Shown here piece by piece: positions 55,653 through 64,000 of a stretch of DNA of 64,000 bases. This stretch comes from Protula sp. h YS-2021 (taxonomy: Eukaryota > Annelida > Polychaeta > Sabellida > Serpulidae). Position numbers and translations under genes: made by a program. The notes beneath the pieces were generated by a model. It was not told the DNA's origin, did not search any database, and worked only from the letters and a program-made list of their open reading frames with translations. Every line of letters begins with the position of its first letter. Positions within the stretch are counted from its first letter, which is position 1. The stretch is from NCBI GenBank assembly GCA_949752745.1, contig OX457025.1:101810439-101874438 (forward strand), read 5' to 3'.

Positions 55653-55888
55653 GTGTGTGTGTAGAGTGTGTTGAAGAATCACTACCCTGTCAAAGTGATG
55701 CTCAGTGCTGCAATGATACCCAGTGTCAGAAACAACATCCTTTCCACGCCAACGGAGTGTGCTCGGCTTTGTTTAAGGCGGGAACAAAATGCTATAATGA
55801 CTCACAATGTGCTAGTAATAACTGTTACAAAAAGTATTTTTGGCACATGTACGGAAAGTGTCAGGATATAAACACAGAAAAACACTAA
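55653..55888 (+). CDS. Cysteine-rich terminal exon of a secreted protein
   Basis: The acceptor TTTTGCAGATAG ends at 55652, in the phase left by the signal-peptide exon. It encodes 77 residues with 11 cysteines: VCVECVEESLPCQSDAQCCN, then GTKCYNDSQCASNNC and the end KCQDINTEKH, stop TAA 55886-55888. Paired C-x-S/N-D-x-Q-C motifs recall colipase/dickkopf-like or other disulphide-rich extracellular folds. No family is assigned. It could be an effector, inhibitor or defence peptide. Confidence 0.6.
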
Positions 55889-56676
55889 GCTCTGTATTGA
55901 AGAGCAATTTAAGATTCAAAATATCCTCAACACGCCTTTACATAGAATTGCAGTGCAATTAATTGCACATCAGAGTTCAACATTTGTGTTTATAATTTTC
56001 TTTGATAATCACTAAATTTATATAGAATATTGACCAATCTTAGGTTTTTTCCCTATATATTAACAGCTAAGCATAAGAGCTAAAATAGATCTTGTATGTA
56101 TCATTTTATACAATATTATAAGCATTAATAGTAAGCAGCATGAATGGTACGTTCACACTGTTACGATTAACAATAATTTTATTTAAGTTCAATGGCAGTG
56201 GGTGGACATGAAGCTAGTAGGTATCAGTGGGTGCACATGAAAATCAGTGGGGATACTGAGTGAGAAGATTCATCGTGTGTTTTGATCATGTGGGAGGAAA
56301 TGATCAAAAGAATAATTCTACACTTTGTAACATGAAGCTCAAAGATGTTTATGGTATTGAAGATACAAAAATATGAGAAATAACGTATCTACAACCATGT
56401 CGAAAGGGCTAAGCTGTCTAATGCGCCCACCATATCTACACATAAGAGAAATTTTTTTAAGTATTTATACGTTTGAATGATTTATATAATTCCTCAATTA
56501 ATAAACATTTTTAATATGCCTTTTATTTCTATAAGATACTTTAATTTGTAGAGCTTACTTTGGCTTTGTTTACTTCTACAGTGGTTGAAATAGTAAAACA
56601 CAGCATGGTGTTTTACTGAGCAAAATAAACTGCTTTCCAACTGGTATAGAACAAGGAGCAGAATTCAGTAAGCTGG

Positions 56677-56681
<5 letters not shown>
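55889..56681. other. 3' flank of the cysteine-rich gene
   Basis: AT-rich, with an AATAAA near 56499 as one possible poly(A) signal. No other gene is seen. Confidence 0.45.

Positions 56682-56765
<84 letters not shown>
56682..56765. repeat. (TA)n microsatellite
   Basis: Over 40 dinucleotides with one GTA interruption, exactly at the 3' boundary of the minus-strand LINE. Confidence 0.97.
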
Positions 56766-59205
56766 GACAGGTGCCGCCACATGCCACATGCGGTGGGCTT
56801 CGAAGTCTTGGACTGCTGAGTGACATTTGCTCCACCAAGGGGGACGGTCGAGACAATCCTTTTCAAATATCATCGGGTCTATTTGACATGTCTTCAGGTT
56901 CGATTTTAAACAGTCCTTGTAGAGTAGACGTGGGCGTCCTTCGCAACGGGTCCCTGCTTTGAGTTGTCCGTAGAACAGTTTTTTGGGAATGCGTGCATCG
57001 TCTATGCGTCATACGTAACCTATTCAACACACCTGAGACTTAATCACCATGGCTTCTATGCATGTTAACCCACACCTTTTCAGACAGCGATGTTTGTAAA
57101 TCGGTATTGCCACCGGATGTTGCAAATGCCGCGGAGGCAGCATATGAAACACTTCGAGCTGGCGAATGTGCCTCCTGTAAGGGGTCGCAGCAGTAGAGCA
57201 GGGATAATAACACCGCTGACCTGTACACACTATCAAGCTTGACACCATGGCTCTTCAATAGTCTGCTGGTGAGACGGCCGAAAGCAACACTTGCTTCTGA
57301 GATGCGCTGGTCTACGTCTTCGTCTAGCGAGCCGTTGTGTGACATAATGCTGCCAAGGTAGCAGAAGTTCTTCACGGACTCGAGCGCGGTACCATCAATT
57401 TTGACGACGGGGTCTTGAAGCGACTTCCCATGTTGAAAAATATACCATCGCATCTTACTTGCAAGGAGACGCCAAGGTCCTTGTCGTGAAACGCGTATTG
57501 TAGAGTGAGCGCAAAAACAATGCCAAACAGCAAACGGTGAGGGCACAGCCCTGCGCCATTTTGATATGTCAAATGGGTCCGAAAAGCTTCCTTTATCAAA
57601 CACTCGACCCTTCATGCCATTATCTTATGATAGCAATGATCTTCACTGGGAATCCTATGTTGTGTAGTAGCTTCCAGAGTCCTTCTCTGCTTACTGTGTC
57701 GAAGGCTTCGGTGAGATCCACGAACACTGTGTAGAGAGGCTTGTTTTGTTCCAGACATTTTTCTTGGGGTTATCTGTAGACGAAGACCATGTCGGAAGTG
57801 CCACGCCCACTGCGAAAAGCGCATTTCGACTCAGAATATACCTTGTTAATGACATGGCCCGTGATGCGGTGTATAACCCTGGCCAAGATTTTTCCTGCGA
57901 TCGATTATAGCGATATGCCACGGTGATTGCCACTGAGCCCTGTTACCTTCCGTTTGTAGAGGTGATTTATGGACGCGTCTTTTAGGTTCAACGGGACATA
58001 ACCCGCTGAGGCCATATTCGCCCCTCCGAATTTGTACACTTCTGGTGGTATGCCAGCAGGGTGGTGTTGTCTGCCGTGAGGATTGGAGGTGATCCGCTTC
58101 AACGTGGTCCGTAAACCGCCTTGAGGCTGTCAAATAGAACCTTGATTTTTGCGTTGGTCCGGCGCCTCCTGAAGTTTGATAGCTTTGTTTTCCCATCATT
58201 TGTCCTTCATATCCCTTTGAGTGGTTCTTTTGAGCTCCAGATATGCTTTCCCGAGTGACGGTGACTGCTTAGATGCAGTGTATTTGCGGTGCGCTTTATT
58301 CATGGCTTGGAGAAGATGTGAGATTTCAGTGTCATTCTCATCAAACCAGTCCTGGTGTTTCATTTTGACAAAGCCCAGTACCTCAGGCTCGACTCCAAGG
58401 GATGTCTGCTGAAAGTCTTTCCAGTTTTTCAATGTGTGTGTTCTCTTCAACAGGGATTCTGGTTCCGCTACGAGCAGAGCGTAGCTGGTCTTACAGGCCA
58501 TGAACTTTGTGCTTACAGGCGAGAGCTTTTACGTTCAGTTTTCTCTCTTGAAGTTGGCGTTGTCTTCTCTCAGGTGGTTCGAACTTTAATTTCATTTTGC
58601 TTCTACCGGGAAGGTGATCTGATAGCCATCCGCTGTCTCTCATTACCCGTGTGATGTTTGCGTTCTTCCTGTCACGCTGTCGTACGATGATATAGTCGAG
58701 CATGTGCCAATGCTGTTGTGCATCCAGGTTGTCTTGTATTTATCGTGTTGCTGAAACAACGTTTTGGAAATTCAGAGGTCGTGGGCCGCACATGTTCATA
58801 GCAAAAGGTATCCGTTGGCATTGCATTTGCCAAGGCCTTGGTGACCGAGCACTTTAGGCCACGTGGTGTGATCGGCCCCTACGCGCGCATTGAAATCACC
58901 AAGTATGGTCAACTTGGCTTTCCTCTGTGTGGCCAGGATAACTCTCTTAAACTGTTCGTAGAAGGCGTCTTTGCTTTCGTCCGTGTCCTGCATTGTGGGT
59001 GCGTAGACGCTAATGAGCGTTGTGTAGTCAGCTTTGCTCAGTTTCAGTCGTAACACCATGATCCTGTCCCATACTCCACGTTGAAATTTCTCTAGATTCC
59101 GCGCGAGGTCGGAGCGAATGGCAAACCCGACACCTGAGATTCGAGGCATGCCGTCTGGCTTACCCTTCTAGAAGAATGTGTAGCCGGCGTCGTGTTCCTC
59201 TAGGC
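56766..59205 (-). mobile_element. Decayed non-LTR retrotransposon (LINE), 5'-truncated
   Basis: Reading the - strand from 59205 gives an endonuclease/phosphatase-like part (GVGFAIRSDLARNLEKFQRG, ILGDFNARVG; 59149-58796), then HMLDYIIVRQRDRKNANITR (58703) and HQDWFDENDTEISHLLQAMN (58501-58196). Reverse-transcriptase pieces follow (GIPPEVYKFGGAN; VFVDLTEAFDTVSREGLWKL). Then comes ESVKNFCYLGSIMSHNGSLD with AFGRLTSRLLKSHGVKLDS (57615-57040), and the C-terminal PRLYCKDCLKSNLKTCQIDP-like end near 56900. Frames shift repeatedly. The family within the LINEs was not resolved. Confidence 0.85.
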
Positions 59206-60486
59206 TCTAGATTTAGTTATCATCAGTTAAAAAATATTTTCTTAACGTACTTTTCAACATATTTTTGATACTCCATTAAATTGATATTTCAGGTAATAAT
59301 ATTGTGGTAATGGTATTAGCGCATTGGTTGAAATAAAGAAAACTAAAACTCTTTGTACCTTATGTTCATGAAGCTACACTTTAAGGGATAGATCTATTGT
59401 GAGATAAACGATGATGATTTAGGTTTGCCTAGATTAGTCCTATGTTAGCCGTATGTTATCACTATGTTGTAGCTATCTTAGCCCTACATCAACTCTATGT
59501 TCGTTCTACGCCATCCTATGTTTGCCCAATAGAAGTCCTATATTAGTCCTATATTGGTCTTATATTAGCCCTGTGTGTTTGACGAGAACGATGCATACTG
59601 CAATAAAGTATTTTAGAACTGAGATGTTTCAGTGTCATGTTTTTATTGTAATTTTATTTTCTGAATTTCAAAATCTATTGTCTGGCAGCAATTATAAACA
59701 AGGGATATTCGGTCATATTGGTCATATTTATAGCCTGCTTGATAGGCTTTTAGGTGGATTTGTTTGTTATTGAACACTTGTGATAAGACTGGTTCATTTC
59801 CTTTATTTCGAGCTACTCAAGTAACTGATTCTAAGGATACTTATTTTCTTCAGCTTATCTTTATGTGTAAAAAGTGAGACATACCGTAAAGTAGTTTAAG
59901 TATTTAGTATAAGAAGAATACTTTCTTCAAATTGCTGAACTGTTTACCGCTATTGTATATGCTTACTTCGTACGTGCTATAAGCTAAATCAAACTTTTAG
60001 AACTAAATTTCTGAGAAAAATGCCACAGAGAACAGGTAACAAATGTTAGAGGAAAGACGTCACAAATTTTTGCAGGTAACACATGACAAATCTCAAAAGT
60101 AAAAAGTGACAAATTTCAGAGGTAACACGTAACAAATTAAAGCGTAATTATATAAACTCGAGAAATAATATATTAGGCATTTTTAAATAAAATTAAAAAT
60201 TTTTAGAAGTATTAAAAACAAACATTTATGGCACAGAAAACGAAAAGTGTGGTTTTAAATACTACAAACTTGTTGTTTTAAACGGTTGATCGCTGTATTT
60301 CCTCCTGATATTTTTACTGCTACACAGATGTTTAGCTAACATCACATAACTTCCAAATAAACTTCTTTGATGAGTTGATTGGTGCACTTACAGGACTAAT
60401 TAGCTCACAAAGTGCCCAATGTATTTTAAAACACACAATAAGCCCGGTAAATGGGTTTTACGAAGAATTTTAATAGTCCACATATT
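59206..60486. other. AT-rich intergenic sequence with a short repeat
   Basis: 59430-59575 holds about eight diverged units like AGTCCTATATTAGTCCTATG. Around 60000-60140, words such as GTAACACATGACAAATCTCA recur. On the - strand an ATTAAA near 60465 could be a poly(A) signal for the gene to the right. Confidence 0.45.
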
Positions 60487-60676
60487 TCAGAATATTTCAG
60501 TGTCCTTAAAATCAATCACTTCTAAATAACTGTTGAAATTTTCATCACTTGCCAGCCAACTTAATGCCTCATCAGCAATTATCTCTGCAGAGCACTCCCC
60601 ACATATTGCGGATGCGGATACTGGTTGTCGGCCACACAGAGTAGAAAAGCAGGTCGATGGTTTTGGCGTCACTCAC
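60487..60676 (-). CDS. Candidate 3' exon on the - strand
   Basis: On the - strand, CCCTTTGTATCAG/TGAG precedes an open frame in phase 1 that reads TPKPSTCFSTLCGRQPVSAS, AICGECSAEIIADEALSWLA and YLEVIDFKDTEIF, then TGA. ATTAAA follows at about 20 nt. It is acidic with four cysteines. Whether it joins the exons at 61-63.4 kb is unknown; an alternative frame from the first AG is short. Confidence 0.35.
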
Positions 60677-61130
60677 TGATACAAAGGGTATGCAATGAGT
60701 CCGCACGGCAAACGGGTTCCATATAAGGTACTGAAACCGTATACACCAATATTCTGAACGCTCTTCTCATAGATCAAGTATTTTTACTATATGCAGTTGT
60801 AAGAACTAAATTAGAGACAGTAATTATCTCAATATTAAACAGACATAAAATAAGAACACAGACGCGGGACACGCAAAGGGTATTCTTAATTGAGATCAGT
60901 CGGTTAAAGGTAATGCAAATTTTCTTTTAATTCTATCTTAGAAAATTTATAAGGACTCAAATAAATAAATGTATAAATCAGCAAAAAAAGGGTGAGTTCA
61001 CAGACATAGTGAAAATAAGAACACAGTCATGCAAACAAATCAACACATCGGATAAACTCACAGACATACTGGTACTTGGTTAAAAGCAGGACACAAAGAG
61101 ATAAGTATGCAAATAGCATAAACTCACAGA

Positions 61131-61246
61131 CACCGCGTGCTTCCAGGTACAGTTACAGTCCTTGACCAGCATTGTCACAGCAGACTCCCCCAACAGATGT
61201 ACAGCAGTCTTGAAGCCTGACTGGACCAAACAGTTGGCACGGAAAT
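61131..61246 (-). CDS. Candidate exon on the - strand, frame ambiguous
   Basis: The acceptor TGAAATTGTCAG ends at 61247 and a good donor GTGAGT begins near 61130. Three frames are partly open: one with CQLFGPVRLQDCCTSVGGVC, one with CLVQSGFKTAVHLLGESAVT and one ending in TGA after 23 codons. The phase from the preceding exon favours the last. The double-cysteine frame looks more protein-like. It stays unresolved. Confidence 0.3.
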
Positions 61247-61536
61247 CTGACAATTTCAGTCAAAACACACGCATTTTCTTTTATATCCATTAAAAAGGTA
61301 TAAGTTAAATACAATTTCATGGCTGATCTGACAGTTCTTAAACATAACTATACGTGTAGTCACTCATCAAAGAAAGTCGCATAACTTTGTTGTACCTGGT
61401 AAAAAATATGTGTTTTTAGCTTGACTGATAAATGTAATGAATAACTTTTAAATTTTACGTAGAATTGTTTTTTGGGTGAGCTGAACCTTAGCAATTCTTG
61501 CACTCATACTAAAATATTAATTCATTTTGTACTTAC

Positions 61537-61739
61537 TTTGTACTCAGTAAAATGTCGCACCAATATAAATTGATTGAGAGGACTAGGCCACAAAATGTGA
61601 TGCGGATTAATCAGAGATGGATTGGGTGCCATGCTAACACCGTAGATGCTGCCCGCTCCTCCGTAGAGGAATTGCCAAGACCACCACGGACACCACCACC
61701 ATATTTGCCTCTTCTGCTTTCTAATTGCTGCGTCCCGGC
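61537..61739 (-). CDS. Candidate tryptophan-rich exon of a secreted protein
   Basis: The acceptor TTTCCTAAAG ends at 61740 and a strong donor GTAAGT begins at 61536. Entered in phase 1 (as left by the exon at 62124) the 67-codon frame is open: RDAAIRKQKR, QIWWWCPWWSWQFLYGGAGS and IYGVSMAPNPSLINPHH. KQKR is a typical prohormone-type cleavage site. Eight Trp and one Cys follow within about 15 residues. Another frame is Gly-rich (RRGKYGGGVRGGLGNSS) and ends early. The choice rests on phase alone. Confidence 0.4.
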
Positions 61740-62123
61740 CTTTAGGAAACACACACAAAAAAAGAAAATCAATGACAAATATCTAAAACAATAACAAATC
61801 CACAGAATAATTCGGAATAATGAATTGATTTACCATTCCATTAGCAAATTTTAGAATTAATATTTTAAAATTTTCTGTCGTTTCTTTTGCTGTAAGACAA
61901 CTAACAAGGAACAATAAGTTGTTTGTATCCATATAGGACCAGGAAATATAAGACCAGAGAATATAACACTAGAGAATATGAACCAGAGAATATGAGACCT
62001 GAGAATATCTTAATATCTTCATATGAGTGTACTTACGCTGCAAAAAAGTGATTTAAACGTAAATGCTAAACACAATAATTTTGTTGTATAATTCAATGAA
62101 ACAAGACTAGCGGTAAGACATAC

Positions 62124-62183
62124 TGTAGCCTGGGATGCTGCTAGGATCGAATACTGCATTGCCTTCACTATCTCTCTTCGTAA
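62124..62183 (-). CDS. Candidate propeptide exon with dibasic site
   Basis: The acceptor AATTATTTTACAG ends at 62184. Phase 1 gives VTKRDSEGNAVFDPSSIPGY. The donor GTATGT at 62123 keeps phase 1. If unspliced, the frame stops at TAG five codons on, so this may instead be the last coding exon. KR is a likely processing site. Confidence 0.45.
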
Positions 62184-62716
62184 CTGTAAAATAATTTATC
62201 TTTAATCATTTATCTGAATGATATTAAGCTACTATACATAGTTCATTTGACACCTAATATATATGTCTTCTGCCATTTACCCTCAAATTTTAGCAAATTT
62301 ATGAAATCTGTAAAATGAGTTTCTCACATGTATATGTAAAGATAATATACATTACATATTCAGATTCAATGTACAAAAACAGAAATGTTAAGACATTGCT
62401 GATAAAGTGATGTAAAAGTAATTCATATCACCACCGTATTTATGTAATAAGTCCTTATCTGAAATGAAATGTTTTACAATTAAATATATTATAAAATGGA
62501 AAAGCGGACTTGCCAGCAGACTCCCTCCAACCCCAAAAAAGAATGTTAATTACAGTTATAGATTAAGTTCAGTTTGTATTTTCTAACTCGCTTCATATGA
62601 GGAGGGACGATTTCCTGCTCATACTGCATAATGGTAGAGTGGTAGTGGATACTTAGCTAGTGCAAGCCTAGGTCGGGTAGTTAATACATAATATGGGTCG
62701 CGTAGTGAAAACTCAC

Positions 62717-62785
62717 CTGGCGGTACATATTTTGGGCCCGGTAAGGGGTGATTGATATTGCTTCGCTCCTTTTCTTCTTCTTTTA
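62717..62785 (-). CDS. Candidate acidic propeptide exon
   Basis: The acceptor CACTTCACAC... reads GAAGTGTGAAG on the - strand with a poor pyrimidine tract. Phase 1 in and phase 1 out with a strong donor GTGAGT (62716). It encodes KEEEKERSNINHPLPGPKYV with PPG at the end. Charged and proline-rich, as in propeptides. Confidence 0.45.
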
Positions 62786-62854
62786 CTTCACACTTCGTAG
62801 GTGGGCATTGCAATTCAGTTAAAATACAACGATTTCATACATGTTCGTGCATCG

Positions 62855-62976
<122 letters not shown>

Positions 62977-63270
62977 GACGTAAAATATCAAAATAAGTAT
63001 AAGTATATATCTAAATACTTTAAATATCAAAATAATAAAAAAATATGTAAGCATAACGGCTGTACTTAACAACCTCTTAACAACTTAATAAGTTTTTACC
63101 AAACGTCAACAACGCGGACTAAGAAATCGTTTTTCCTTTTCAGTTCTCTTGTAATGGCAACACATAATCTGCTGACAGTGAAAGAAATCTGCCTGTTTTC
63201 TTATGACAAAAAAATTCGTACTTGAACCTTGCTATTCACTATAAAATGTAAAAATGCATAAAAATATTAC

Positions 63271-63388
63271 CTGGTTCTCGTTGTCTCACGGCTGGTTCCT
63301 GGTCAACCGCAGCAGCTGGTTCCTCCATTGCCTGAGCAAGGATCCAGGAAACTAGAGTAAGCAATACAGACTTATATATCAAAATCAT
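63271..63388 (-). CDS. Signal-peptide exon of a candidate secreted prepropeptide
   Basis: ATG at 63388-63386 encodes MILIYKSVLLTLVSWILAQA, a textbook signal peptide, then the acidic MEEPAAAVDQEPAVRQREPG. The donor GTAATA begins at 63270 in phase 1. A TATA box stands about 85 bases upstream. Following candidate exons at 62785, 62183 and 61739 all accept and pass on phase 1. Function unknown; layout (signal, acidic pro-region, basic sites) fits a secreted peptide precursor. Confidence 0.6.
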
Positions 63389-63471
63389 TTTTATGTTATT
63401 TTTAAGTGTTCTTCATTAACGGACTAATTAGCGCATTGGTAAGTGAGGTAAGCTGTGTCTCATGCATTTCC

Positions 63472-63479
63472 TTATATAT
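63472..63479 (-). promoter_or_regulatory. TATA box of the - strand gene
   Basis: TATATAAG on the - strand, about 84 nt before the ATG at 63388. This leaves room for a start site near 63445 and a 5' UTR of some 55 nt. Confidence 0.6.
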
Positions 63480-64000
63480 CTTCGATAGAAACCGAAACAC
63501 TGATGACTCAAAAACAACATACAATTTATGATCGAAAGTTTTTTTTCATTATTTCATTCCTCGCTCAGTCATGAAGGACACGAAGGACATGCTAGGTCTG
63601 TAAAACTTTTAAATTAGTTGATGTTCTGACAGGTTAATAACTATATGAAAGCCATGTGAAAATATCTATTTAAAACAAGCTCGGCATTCGCGCTTACCAT
63701 TAAAGCAGCGACAGTCACATATTGCGTGACGTAAGCGGTTTCTGTGTTTTGACCAAGACATTTTGTAAACAGTATAATATAAACAAGCCAGTCGGAGGGA
63801 GAGTGTGTTTACTTGGAAAATGGGTGTTACTTTTGGGCACGCCAATCACAGAAATGCATCACAAATAATATACAAAATAGCACCGTCCTTGGTCGAGTAA
63901 GAAGGGGGCAAGTAGGGCGCGTGTCATAGTAACAGTTTCAATTTTTCACTCTTACTGCGTAAAGAGACATATTATAGAAACCGCAATGTTGTTAATCACT
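63480..64000. other. Upstream flank, nothing recognised
   Basis: No coding or repeat structure supported up to the window edge. Confidence 0.5.

Overview
The window is eukaryotic: genes are split into many exons with GT-AG introns, minisatellites and microsatellites are abundant, and there are non-LTR retrotransposon and SINE remains. Repeat features (3' ends with GGACGTTAAACACCAA or GTTAAACAAATCAATC tails, and hairpin-headed repeats with GTCCGTC tracts) fit a lophotrochozoan, most likely a mollusc. The species cannot be named from sequence alone.

The main gene is CSDE1 (UNR), a cytoplasmic RNA-binding protein with alternating canonical and non-canonical cold-shock domains. It lies on the + strand as 17 coding exons from 1040 to 30203. 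All splice phases agree except at two places. One base appears to be missing from an A-run (27224-27228) in exon 11 and one from a G-run (27640-27644) in exon 12. With both bases assumed, the exon lengths sum to 2622 nt, or 873 residues plus a stop. Intron 1 (16.3 kb) is almost entirely repeats: a hairpin-headed family, a 340-bp tandem pair, about 9.5 kb of a 114-bp satellite with higher-order structure, and 51-bp arrays inside a segmental duplication.

The most unusual signal is that many CSDE1 exon-intron boundaries have themselves been tandemly duplicated. The copies carry the exon edge together with its splice donor or acceptor, often beside long poly-G or poly-C runs. In exon 10 the unit is 39 bp, in frame, and each of ten copies has a donor in the same phase. 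The array could therefore set both splice-site choice and the number of 13-residue repeats in the protein. Other cases are exon 3 (donor), exon 4 (donor), exon 6 (acceptor), exon 9 (donor), exon 16 (acceptor and part of the exon) and exon 17 (acceptor).

From 30.2 to 51 kb no intact gene is seen. This stretch holds the presumed CSDE1 3' UTR, a cluster of RFX-like motifs, several minisatellites, two candidate inverted-repeat elements, a broken CR1/L2-like LINE with a second LINE end nested in it (7-bp target duplication), a tRNA-derived SINE and an 820-bp AT-rich repeat field. At 51.5-55.9 kb a + strand gene has a signal-peptide exon and a cysteine-rich exon, with a diverged duplicate of the latter between them. 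A decayed LINE occupies 56.77-59.2 kb on the - strand. At 63.4-60.5 kb a - strand candidate gene has a TATA box, a signal peptide, acidic pro-region exons all joined in phase 1, and a tryptophan-rich exon after a basic site. Its 3' structure is uncertain.
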